NCBI GenBank assembly: GCA_021777055.1
Contig: JAIQZO010000090.1
Span: 1-46,896, forward strand
Origin: Candidatus Anammoxibacter sp.
Lineage (GTDB): Bacteria > Planctomycetota > Brocadiia > Brocadiales > Anammoxibacteraceae
Direction of reading: 5' to 3'
Length of the DNA stretch: 46,896 bases
Below are positions 17,676 through 25,069 of this stretch, one piece after another. The notes beneath the pieces are model-generated. The model made no database searches. It was not told the DNA's origin and saw nothing but the letters and a program-made list of their open reading frames with translations. The translations under genes were made by a program, and so were the position numbers. Position 1 is the stretch's first letter. Each line of letters begins with the position of its first letter.

Positions 17676-18624
17676 GTGACAATGTTAACGGTTTTAATAA
17701 CAACATTTCCAAGTTATATCCCGGCAAACGCTCAGTTTACATTTGAATTTGCTATTCCAAGTGGCCAGCCAGTGAATGAACCACAATCGATAGTAGCTGA
17801 TGCATTTGGAAATATCTTTATTGCCACTACGAATGTAGTCATTAAACTAAGCCCCACTGGTAATACTCTTTTGAAGATCGGAACATCTGGTACTGGGCAG
17901 ATTTTGGGGCCATCAGCCGTGGTGCTGGACAGTGTTTGAAATATTTACGTTGCTGATGTAAATATCGTATCGAGAAATTTGCTTCATCAGGAGTCTTCCA
18001 GATGAAGTTTGGCGCAAGTGGTAGTGGTGATGGTCAGTTTCTGACTCCATTAGGCATTGCGCTGGATAGCTCTGGTAATATTTACGTTGTTGACCATGGT
18101 AATAACCGCGTTCAGAAGTTTGATTCATCCGGCCTCTTCCAGATAAAGATCGACATCCCTGGTACACCTTGCACTGGTGCTTTGCAGTCTAAATTTCCAC
18201 AAAGCATAACGGTGGATAGTGATGGTAATGTCTACCTTGCAGGCAGTCGTAATCATCGCATTCAAAAGTTCACAAAAACAAGCCCACACTTGTTACACTT
18301 ATATCATTTACAGCCAAAAGCAATCGTGTGAATGTTGTATTAAAATGGGAAATCGCAACAGAGGTAGATAATGCTGGATTTAATATATGGAAAAGTAATG
18401 GGAAAGATGAAGAATATGTAAAGGTAAACGAACTTTTGATACCTGGAGAAGGCGGAGGAAACTGGGGTTCAGACTATTCATTTATTGATAAAAATGTTGT
18501 CCCGGGTGCAACATATCTTTACAAACTTGAGGATGTTGAATTTGATGAAGAAAGTACTCTTCATGGCCCGGTATCAGCAACAGTAGATGATAATAGAGAG
18601 AAAATAGAAAGACTACGAAGGTAG
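17676..18624 (+). pseudogene. Frameshifted secreted NHL-repeat protein with C-terminal Fn3-like domain
   Basis: Three frames make one ancestral gene. 17676-17939 gives a signal peptide (MTMLTVLITTFPSYIPANAQ) and the first NHL unit, ending at TGA in place of Gly within DSVGNIYV. After a further shift, 18002-18331 has GDGQFLTPLGIALDSSGNIYVVD and NNRVQKFDSSG, plus VDSDGNVYLAGSRNHRIQKF. Another shift leads to 18328-18624: VVLKWEIATEVDNAGFNIW, YKLEDVEFDEES, LHGPVSATV, a fibronectin-like C-terminal module. An intact protein would be an exported beta-propeller. At least three lesions make it a pseudogene unless the assembly is poor here. Confidence 0.8.
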
Positions 18625-18804
18625 TATCAGGAGCAATGAATGTAAATGTAATTGTTCAGTTAAATTCGATGACACACCCTAAATTCCCTCTTTCTAGAGG
18701 GGACCGGGGCTTGTCGGCTGTCGCGTGATGATATCTTTTTAGGGATGGCTTATAAGCTTAAAAGCTGATGCTGTTTTAATGCTGAAGCTTAGACGATAAA
18801 TTAA

Positions 18805-18894
18805 TTAGAAGACGTTGAGTTTGATGTTGACAGTTCACTGCACGGTCCTCTATCTGTAACTGTTGAAAATAATGAACGCAGGTTCAAGAAGTAA
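18805..18894 (+). pseudogene. Orphan C-terminal fragment of the NHL/Fn3-like protein
   Basis: A 29-codon open stretch reads LEDVEFDVDSSLHGPLSVTV then ENNERRFKK and a stop, matching the end of the 18328-18624 frame (LEDVEFDEESTLHGPVSATV). It is a relic of a further copy, showing repeated duplication and loss here. Confidence 0.75.
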
Positions 18895-18908
18895 TTATAT
18901 GGAATAAA

Positions 18909-18937
18909 TTGTTAATTTTGTATAATTATTTTATAAT
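18909..18937 (+). promoter_or_regulatory. Sigma-70-like promoter of the short peptide gene
   Basis: TTGTTA (18909-18914), 17-bp spacer and a perfect TATAAT (18932-18937) lie about 58 bp upstream of the peptide ATG, inside a very AT-rich tract. Spacing and position are ideal. Confidence 0.6.
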
Positions 18938-18995
18938 GTTTATAGTTATTTTATATTATTCTGAAAAGTCTTATTAACTAATAAGGAGGTGATTA

Positions 18996-19163
18996 ATGGA
19001 AAGTAACCAATTAAATGTAAGAGATGATGAGATGAAAAGAGATGGAGTATCACTACCAAGATTCGAGGCTCCACAGATTGTCACCTATACAAGGGATGAC
19101 ATCCTGACAGAGATCGGTCCGGCAAGGGCTGGAAGTTTTGCTAACGAATTTGGCGGAACTTAA
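18996..19163 (+). CDS. Candidate 55-aa precursor peptide (RiPP-like)
   Basis: A small gene with a textbook RBS (aaggaggt, 5 nt before ATG). The charged N-terminal half looks like a leader (NVRDDEMKRDG), followed by PQIVTYTRDDILTEIGPA (residues 26-43 within a hydrophobic/acidic helix-like segment) and an 11-13 residue tail RAGSFANEFGGT without cysteine. ARA-GS (43-47) fits the AxA rule of signal-peptidase-like enzymes, and Arg44 would suit a gingipain-type cut; both protease types are encoded downstream. Ser47 and Thr55 could be phosphorylated by the HprK-like protein. It has its own promoter, and a palindrome plus terminator separate it from those genes, as is common when a precursor is needed in excess. 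No family is firmly recognised; the precursor role is inferred from context. Confidence 0.65.
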   Translation: MESNQLNVRDDEMKRDGVSLPRFEAPQIVTYTRDDILTEIGPARAGSFANEFGGT

Positions 19164-19200
19164 TTCTCCTTAATGCCGTCTAATGTAAATATTAACTCTA

Positions 19201-19228
19201 GCTGTAGCAATCTGCAGATTGCTACAGC
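19201..19228. promoter_or_regulatory. Perfect 28-bp palindrome after the peptide gene
   Basis: Arms gctgtagcaatctg and the exact complement meet with no spacer, 37 bp past the peptide stop and just before the terminator at 19245. It could form a stable 3' mRNA end structure or be a protein-binding site. Confidence 0.6.
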
Positions 19229-19244
19229 AAAAGAGTCAGCTTAA

Positions 19245-19288
19245 GCTTAAATCCTGCTTGCATAATACTGCGGGGTTTGAGCTTTTTT
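19245..19288 (+). terminator. Intrinsic terminator of the peptide gene
   Basis: A 13-bp stem (gcttaaatcctgc with gcggggtttgagc, including three or so G-U pairs) around a 12-nt loop is followed immediately by six T. It should end the peptide transcript before the HprK-like gene. Confidence 0.75.
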
Positions 19289-19323
19289 ACTATTCGTAAA
19301 GTGATCATACAAATCAGTGACGA

Positions 19324-19384
19324 GACTGAAGGTAAAAGCTACTGCCTTTTTGCGGTTTGTGCCTTTAAGCTTTTACCTTCAGTC
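19324..19384. repeat. Hairpin repeat with GACTGAAGGTAAAAGCT arms
   Basis: Perfect 17-bp arms around a 27-nt loop, 52 bp upstream of the HprK-like start and followed by tttat. A related but degenerate hairpin (ggctgaaggt... ccttcagcc) lies at about 20818-20886, so this is a dispersed repeat that now brackets the HprK-like gene. Confidence 0.6.
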
Positions 19385-19436
19385 TTTATCCTTCTGCCTA
19401 GAGACCTAAAGCATCTACTTATTTTTCCTTATATCA

Positions 19437-20549
19437 ATGTTAATGAATAAACAATCTTATAAGATTCTAGATGTGGGGTTGTCTATACAATCTGATACAA
19501 CAGATATTCTGGAACTGTTTGATGATGATTATTATAGGTTCAGGGCAGATTCAATTTCTGGTGCAAAACAGTTGATTTGCCAAGTTAATTTACGAAGTAA
19601 CAACAAAGTTCCACATCTAAACATAAACGGTAAAGTATTTGAAATAAGCAATGATCCGGACAAATGGGATTACGTTTACCAGATGATTGTTGATAATGTG
19701 CTGTCTGCGGTTGATGATTTTTTTGTAATTCACTCAGGTGTAACTGCAAAGGACAATAGGGGGGTGATAATTACCGGGCCTTCTGGTACTGGGAAAAGTA
19801 CATTGACGTTGAAGCTTTTAGAAAACGGGTTCACTTTTTATTCTGACGAATATTGTCCGATTCATAGAGATACAAAACTCATAGATCCATTTCCACGAAG
19901 CGTATGGGCATCGCCTGCACAGAAAGCGCGGCTTTGTTCTTCTCATGTAAATCCTGGAAATTCACGAGAAAATAAAAGAGTAAAGAGGGACAAGGTGTCC
20001 ATTAGACCTGACGAACTAAAGACGGATGTTGGGTGCAAACCCTGCAAGCCGCAATGTTTGATATGTATTGACCCGGGGAATAATTCAAAGGATGTTTATG
20101 TCTTGTATATTAGCCTAAAAGGTAGTGAGGAGGAGTTTGTAAAAGATTTAAAGCATCTGAAAAAAGTAGAAGTCAAAAAGAGTAAAAACAGGCTGTACGA
20201 ATTGCAGATCATATATCCCAGGGATAAAGCCATTACTGAAAAAATAAATGAAATTTTAGAAATCTACTCAAAACAGATAAATGATGTCATGCAATTCTAT
20301 CCTGTATCTGCTGATTATAATAATGAGCCGGTATTGACACCAATATCCAGTCATGAAGCCGTGTTTCAATTGTTAGGGGGTATAGTGCAGGGAACAAATG
20401 AGAGATTGGAGTCAAATGTGGTAAAAGGTTCAACTGGAAGTTTTTTTATGGAAGCAACCGAAATACTTAAGGGAATATCATGTTACAGGCTTTCCATAGG
20501 AAGACTTGAAGCTATGACGGATTTAGTTTTACAGGCAGCACAATGTTGA
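19437..20549 (+). CDS. HPr kinase-like P-loop protein
   Basis: 370 residues, cytoplasmic. The Walker A motif GPSGTGKST (114-122) and LLENGFTFYSDEY (Walker B-like, SDE 136-138) follow the HprK/PckA arrangement, preceded by FFVIHSGVTAKDNRGVIITG, typical of HprK-related proteins in peptide clusters. A Cys cluster CKPCKPQCLIC (200-210) could bind metal. The C-terminal 100 residues (SHEAVFQLLGG, CYRLSIGRLEAM) resemble the tail of such kinases. Genuine HPr-kinase signature residues are not obvious and no ptsH is nearby, so the target is more likely the 55-aa peptide or another cassette protein; HprK-like kinases in some lasso-peptide clusters phosphorylate the precursor's C-terminus. ATG at 19437 or 19443; no strong RBS. 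Confidence 0.8.
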   Translation: MLMNKQSYKILDVGLSIQSDTTDILELFDDDYYRFRADSISGAKQLICQVNLRSNNKVPHLNINGKVFEISNDPDKWDYVYQMIVDNVLSAVDDFFVIHSGVTAKDNRGVIITGPSGTGKSTLTLKLLENGFTFYSDEYCPIHRDTKLIDPFPRSVWASPAQKARLCSSHVNPGNSRENKRVKRDKVSIRPDELKTDVGCKPCKPQCLICIDPGNNSKDVYVLYISLKGSEEEFVKDLKHLKKVEVKKSKNRLYELQIIYPRDKAITEKINEILEIYSKQINDVMQFYPVSADYNNEPVLTPISSHEAVFQLLGGIVQGTNERLESNVVKGSTGSFFMEATEILKGISCYRLSIGRLEAMTDLVLQAAQC

Positions 20550-20565
20550 GAAAACATATAATATC

Positions 20566-20799
20566 ATAGTGGGGCGAAGCCGCAACCAAAATTGAGAATT
20601 CTGAATTCAGTAGTCAGAATTCAGAATAAAGCATAGATTTGAAATCATTTTACACTTAGTTTTTAATCGTAAGGTTAGTATGTATTTTCGAAATCTTGTT
20701 TTCTATTATTCTCGCTTCTGACTACTGGATTCTGTATTCCGCATTCCATAAAAGCTACAAAATCTTTAAAAAAAGAAGTTTTTATAAAGTAATACTATA
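20566..20799 (+). repeat. Dispersed repeat family A, copy 2
   Basis: Matches 14300-14519 from catagtg(c/g)gg to aaagtaatactata, with shared gccgcaaccaaaat, agcatagattt, ttgttttctattattctcg/ctg and aagaagtttttataaag blocks. It retains the uninterrupted ctacaaaatctttaa site that is split by a MITE in the copy at 41211. Confidence 0.8.
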
Positions 20800-20973
20800 A
20801 TACCTTAGGTTGTTTGGCTGAAGGTTGAAGGTAAAAAAGTTAAAAGCGAAAGGTAAAAATGCTGCGAGCTTTTTGCCTTCAGCCTAGCTACCTGAAAGTT
20901 GCATTATCTGTTAAGTTTGGCGAATTGGCATGCCTGAAAATCTATACCTCTGATTAAGTACAGTTTCTCGATT

Positions 20974-21010
20974 GTGTGTAACATTTTGTGTTATAATGTG
21001 TTACGTGTGA
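20974..21010. promoter_or_regulatory. Candidate enhancer site upstream of the C25 protease
   Basis: An imperfect dyad of gtgtaacattttgtg and ataatgtgttac, within a GTG-rich stretch, 130-160 bp upstream of the sigma-54-like promoter at 21138. ACATTTTGTGT resembles the ACACTTTGTGT elements at 7256-7286 and 7482-7517. Assignment to one regulator is speculative. Confidence 0.3.
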
Positions 21011-21137
21011 TTGCCTGTGTGATTTGATATGTGTGACGTTAGATATCTGACAGTTTAATGTTTTTGTTTTATATTGCACGTTTTTTAACTGCATGCAATG
21101 ATAGGCCTTACAACTGTTTTGAGAAAATGTGATGTTG

Positions 21138-21152
21138 TGGTACAAATGTTGC
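21138..21152 (+). promoter_or_regulatory. Sigma-54-like promoter of the C25 protease
   Basis: TGGTAC-N5-TTGC with correct spacing, 78 bp before the protease ATG. It is one of the best sigma-54 matches in the window and implies the protease is switched separately from the peptide. Confidence 0.6.
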
Positions 21153-21229
21153 GGTACATAGAGAATAGTTTTCGTAACATAAACTAATTAAGAGTTTTCT
21201 TTATAAGAACGTTCAAAGGAGGTTTTTAT

Positions 21230-24049
21230 ATGTTTTCCGTACCTTTAATCTTATTTAGAGTTAAGGCATTAATATTAATAATGGGGATGCTCTTCTCTTT
21301 TTCTGTCTTGGCAGATAACCATAACATCAATTTATTATCCATGGATGACCATGGGTTGAATGTTGAGTTGACCACACCGTCATATAAATTAGAAGATATA
21401 AGTACTGGAGATAAGGTCTATAATCGGATTAAGATAGATAATATGGCCAGGGTGCCAAAAAGTGGTTTACCAGAGCTTCCTGTAAAAGGAGTGTCTATTC
21501 AGGTGCCGCTATCGGGGAAAATAGAGATTGAGGTTCTTGACGCCGAATATGAGTCAATCCAAGATTGCATGATCTGTCCTGTTCCTGGTAAGTTGGTTTT
21601 GGAAAATGGTGATGTTGTTATTAAATACTCAGAAGATAAGAAAGTTTACCAGTTTAACAAGCTTTTTCCTGGAGTTTTGGCTGAAGTTGGATCGAGGGCT
21701 ATTTTTCGCGGCACGCCGGTTGCGAATATAAGAATTTATCCATTTCAGTGGAATCCTCAGACCAGGGAACTGCGTTACTATTCAAAAATTCGTTTAGCAA
21801 TTAAATTTGATGGTGTGTTGTCTCGTGAAATTACAGGTAGAAATGGAGTAGAAGGGATTTTCGAAAAATTATCTAAGCGTATGATGGTAAATTATAAAAG
21901 TCGTGAACGAGTTCTTGATCAAAAATTAATAAACCGCGAAGTATTTTCCAGGGCTAACGAAGGATCGTTAAAGATTGAAATAAAAGAGGATGGGATTTAC
22001 CGATTAACACACCAGGATTTGTTGGAAGCTGGAATCAAAATGAGGCGGGTTGATCCGGATGGATTTAGATTGTTTAATCAGGGAGAAGAATTAGCGATAA
22101 ATGTTGTCTCGAAAAGAAGCGGCAAGTTTAGAAGAGGTGACTATCTTGAGTTTTATGCTCAGGGGATTGATAATGAATTTACAGATACAAACATTTACTG
22201 GTTACAATGGGGTAGCAATGAAGCGCAGGGATTAAGGGTTGACCAGATCAATGGCCAAGTGACAGGTAATGGGGAGGGGGTGAGCTCTTTTTTTGAAAAC
22301 CTTCATATTGAAGTAAGTAAAGTGTATTGGGGGAAGACACCTGGCCTTCCTAGAGAAGATAGGTGGTTTTGGGAAAAAATCACCACTCCAACCATTGGCG
22401 AATATACAATTAATGTTCCATCGCCAGTTATAGACAGTGATGAAACAACGATCCGTTTCGGCCTTCGTGGACGTTCTGACACGTCACCGCATCCGAACCA
22501 CCATTCAATAGTTTCTTTAAACGGAGTTGTCATAAATGATAGTTTGTGGGATGGGTTAATAGAATTCGTTGACGAAGCAAATATTGCACCAGGTACTCTA
22601 AATGATGGCATTAACGATGTCAGCGTTGAATTGCCAGGTGATACAGGTAGTGAAGTGGACATCATATACTTTAACTGGATTGCAGTTAATTATTGGAGAC
22701 ATCTTGAAGCTGAGCAGGATAGCTTAAAGTTTACAATTGATGGGGATGGGTTAATGCAGTTTGATATTAAAGGATTTAGCCTGAATGATGTTAAAGTTTA
22801 TGACATTACTGATCCTTTTAAAGTCAAAGAGATAGTTGATGTTTCTATGGAATCTGGTGATCAGGGTTTTACAGCGAGCTTTGAAGATCAGGTATCAGAC
22901 CATAAAACCTATTATGTGGCAACTGAGAGTCAGATCAAACAACCGGCTAGTATAGTTGTATGGCAACCGGCAGATTTAAAGAATTTGTCAAATGGCGCAG
23001 ACTATATTATTATTACTGGGCAAGAGTTCATAACTTCAATTGAACCTTTGCTTCAGTTTCGTGCAGGGCAGGGATTACGAGTTAAAGCCGTGGCGGTGGA
23101 GTCAATACTTGATGAATTTAACTTTGGCATATTTGATCCGGGTGCGATTAAGCAATTCTTGCAATATGCCTATGAAAACTGGCAGCAACCAGCCCCAACG
23201 TATGTGCTATTGGTTGGTGACGCCAATTTGGACTATAGGGATTATTTAGAAACCGGCAAGAAAAACATTGTCCCCCCTTATCTCGACATAACTAATGAGA
23301 TTGGTTCAACTCCAATTGACGACTGGTATGTATCTGTTGAAGGTGATGACATTTTACCGGAAATGTTTATTGGAAGAGTATCAGGAAATAGCCCGAAGCA
23401 AGTATCCGACGTGGTTAATAAGATCATCCGCTATGAAGAATCTTTAAATTTCAACCCAGATAGTATATTATTAGTTGCTGACGACGACAGAGAAGGGTTT
23501 GAAACATTAAATAACGATTTAATCGAACTCTTTTCTCCTGAACTTAGCGCAGAAAAGGTTTACCTTAGCACATACAATAATGTGGAAGATGCCACACAGG
23601 ATATTATTTCGAATATAGACAAAGGAGTGCTGATTACAAATTATGCTGGTCATGGTTCCCCTACAAACTGGTCTAGAAAACAGATGTTTGAATCTTCAGA
23701 TGTGTCTTCTCTTGGCAATGGAGATAGTTTAACATTTGTAACGGCAATGAATTGCGCCAATGGATTCTTTGCATTACCTAATGAATATTCCATTGGAGAG
23801 GAATTTGTTATAGCTAAAGAGAAAGGTGCTATCGCTAGTTTTGCCTCAAGTACCCTGGGTTTTGAATGGGAACACAGGATCTTAAGTAAGGAGATGTTTT
23901 CGGCAATATTTGAAGACGGTAACAATATTTTAGGTGCTATAACAATCGAAGCAAAGATTAGAGCATTTGAACAGGGAATAAGTGCGGATACCATGAAAAG
24001 TTATACTCTTTTTGGTGATCCAGCCTGCAAGCTTAGGATTGACCGTTAA
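21230..24049 (+). CDS. Secreted C25-family (gingipain-type) cysteine protease
   Basis: 939 residues. A signal peptide ends at SVLA-DN (cut after residue 28). A gingipain-type propeptide region follows (to about 230: LPELPVKG, YPFQWNP, LRYYSKIRLAIKF), then beta-sandwich sequence, and the C25 catalytic domain from about 580. Catalytic residues: His808 in NYAGHGSPTNW and Cys842 in VTAMNCANGFF, 34 apart as in gingipains. It ends YTLFGDPACKL with no type IX sorting domain. RBS aaaggagg, 6 nt before ATG. It acts outside the cytoplasmic membrane, so it could trim the exported 55-aa peptide at Arg44, but that substrate is an inference from gene order. Gingipain-like specificity for Arg/Lys is not proven by sequence. 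Confidence 0.9.
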   Translation: MFSVPLILFRVKALILIMGMLFSFSVLADNHNINLLSMDDHGLNVELTTPSYKLEDISTGDKVYNRIKIDNMARVPKSGLPELPVKGVSIQVPLSGKIEIEVLDAEYESIQDCMICPVPGKLVLENGDVVIKYSEDKKVYQFNKLFPGVLAEVGSRAIFRGTPVANIRIYPFQWNPQTRELRYYSKIRLAIKFDGVLSREITGRNGVEGIFEKLSKRMMVNYKSRERVLDQKLINREVFSRANEGSLKIEIKEDGIYRLTHQDLLEAGIKMRRVDPDGFRLFNQGEELAINVVSKRSGKFRRGDYLEFYAQGIDNEFTDTNIYWLQWGSNEAQGLRVDQINGQVTGNGEGVSSFFENLHIEVSKVYWGKTPGLPREDRWFWEKITTPTIGEYTINVPSPVIDSDETTIRFGLRGRSDTSPHPNHHSIVSLNGVVINDSLWDGLIEFVDEANIAPGTLNDGINDVSVELPGDTGSEVDIIYFNWIAVNYWRHLEAEQDSLKFTIDGDGLMQFDIKGFSLNDVKVYDITDPFKVKEIVDVSMESGDQGFTASFEDQVSDHKTYYVATESQIKQPASIVVWQPADLKNLSNGADYIIITGQEFITSIEPLLQFRAGQGLRVKAVAVESILDEFNFGIFDPGAIKQFLQYAYENWQQPAPTYVLLVGDANLDYRDYLETGKKNIVPPYLDITNEIGSTPIDDWYVSVEGDDILPEMFIGRVSGNSPKQVSDVVNKIIRYEESLNFNPDSILLVADDDREGFETLNNDLIELFSPELSAEKVYLSTYNNVEDATQDIISNIDKGVLITNYAGHGSPTNWSRKQMFESSDVSSLGNGDSLTFVTAMNCANGFFALPNEYSIGEEFVIAKEKGAIASFASSTLGFEWEHRILSKEMFSAIFEDGNNILGAITIEAKIRAFEQGISADTMKSYTLFGDPACKLRIDR

Positions 24050-24110
24050 ATTTCTGGATAACTGTTTCGATAATATTATCAATAAAGTATTTAAACCTTC
24101 TTACGCTTTG

Positions 24111-24131
24111 TACCCTGGCTCTGCCAGGGTA
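24111..24131. terminator. 9-bp stem-loop between protease and peptidase genes
   Basis: TACCCTGGC and GCCAGGGTA pair around TCT, 62 bp past the C25 stop. There is no T-run, so it may attenuate or stabilise rather than terminate. Confidence 0.4.
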
Positions 24132-24176
24132 TATACTGTTACCGGTCTCTCTGTCAACTAAATTGATACAATTTTT

Positions 24177-24719
24177 ATGAAGATTCAAGAGTACGTAAAA
24201 TCAGCGCTTGACGTCTGGAAAAATTCGGGAAAGGTAATTGAGTTAACAGTCGATGGCCAAAGCATGATGCCGTTAATAAAGTTTTCGGACCGCATATCAA
24301 TAAGGTTTGTTGACCCGGAGGAGATCAGGAGGGGCGATGTATTTGCTTTTTTAAGAGATAAAAGCGTTGTCATACACAGATTTATAAAAAAAAGACGAAG
24401 AGAGAATGTTTGGTGGTTTTGTGAAAAAGGCGATAATTGCATGAATGAAACATGGATAAACGAAAGGGCGTTTTTAGGCAAAGTGGAAATGGTTTATTCC
24501 GGTAAATCAACGTTAAATATGCTTAAATGGCCTTGGGTGATGATAAATCCTGTACTAGGTTTTTGTATGTTAATATGGATTACTGCTTATGGCAAACTCG
24601 CATCATTAACAAAGTTAATTTGTGGTCCTAATATAAACTCCGTCTTATTTAAATTAAAAAAAAGACTTGCAAAGTTAGTAAATTGTATTTTTATTGTTGT
24701 AAAACTGGTTTTTATTTGA
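24177..24719 (+). CDS. S26-type (SipW/archaeal-like) signal peptidase homologue
   Basis: 180 residues. VDGQSMMPLI carries the nucleophile Ser29; RGDVFAFLRDKSVVIHRFI has His67 where Ser/His signal peptidases (S26B, SipW-like) have their catalytic His, rather than the Lys of bacterial LepB. The C-terminus has a hydrophobic segment (NPVLGFCMLIWITAYG, about 122-138) and a second one at the very end. Small S24/S26 peptidases of this form often accompany PqqD and HprK-like genes in peptide clusters. The ARA-GS stretch in the 55-aa peptide is a possible cut site. The ATG lacks a clear RBS; it lies 127 bp after the C25 gene. Confidence 0.8.
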   Translation: MKIQEYVKSALDVWKNSGKVIELTVDGQSMMPLIKFSDRISIRFVDPEEIRRGDVFAFLRDKSVVIHRFIKKRRRENVWWFCEKGDNCMNETWINERAFLGKVEMVYSGKSTLNMLKWPWVMINPVLGFCMLIWITAYGKLASLTKLICGPNINSVLFKLKKRLAKLVNCIFIVVKLVFI

Positions 24720-24767
24720 AACTACCTGCTATCTAACCTTTTTTTGAAAATTTAATGAGAGGAAAAT

Positions 24768-25010
24768 ATGAAGAATAGGTTTGTGGAAAAAGAGCTGGAC
24801 GCAGAATTAATACTTCATGATTCAGAAAAAGATGATGTACATGTGCTTAATGCGACGGCTAAATTTATTTACAATCTATACAAAGAAGGTAAAGATGTAA
24901 CAGAAATGGAACGAGAGGTTAAGAAGAATTTCCAGATAGAAGATGACCAGAATATCCGTACTTATGTAGAAGATTGCCTTGATGAATTGAAAGAAAAAGG
25001 TTTAATATAA
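24768..25010 (+). CDS. PqqD-like peptide chaperone (RRE)
   Basis: 80 residues, the usual PqqD length. ELILHDSEKDDVHVLNATAKFIYNLYKEGKDVTEM matches the PqqD pattern in which LN.TA..I..L..G.....I marks the winged-helix RiPP recognition element; the rest is a three-helix end (VEDCLDELKEKGLI). Family members bind leader peptides and present them to modifying enzymes. RBS agagga, 7 nt before ATG. Last gene of the cassette, 48 bp after the S26 peptidase and facing the convergent FHA gene. Its presence is the strongest reason to treat 18996 as a precursor. Confidence 0.85.
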   Translation: MKNRFVEKELDAELILHDSEKDDVHVLNATAKFIYNLYKEGKDVTEMEREVKKNFQIEDDQNIRTYVEDCLDELKEKGLI

Positions 25011-25069
25011 AGGATAAAAGAAACAGATGAACTACGGTGTCCTGAACATGTGCAAATTTGGGTAAGAAA

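Noticed and set aside
18996..25010. Lasso-peptide cluster
   Set aside because: PqqD-like and HprK-like genes fit, but there is no asparagine-synthetase-like cyclase or transglutaminase-like protease, and the peptide lacks the lasso leader pattern.
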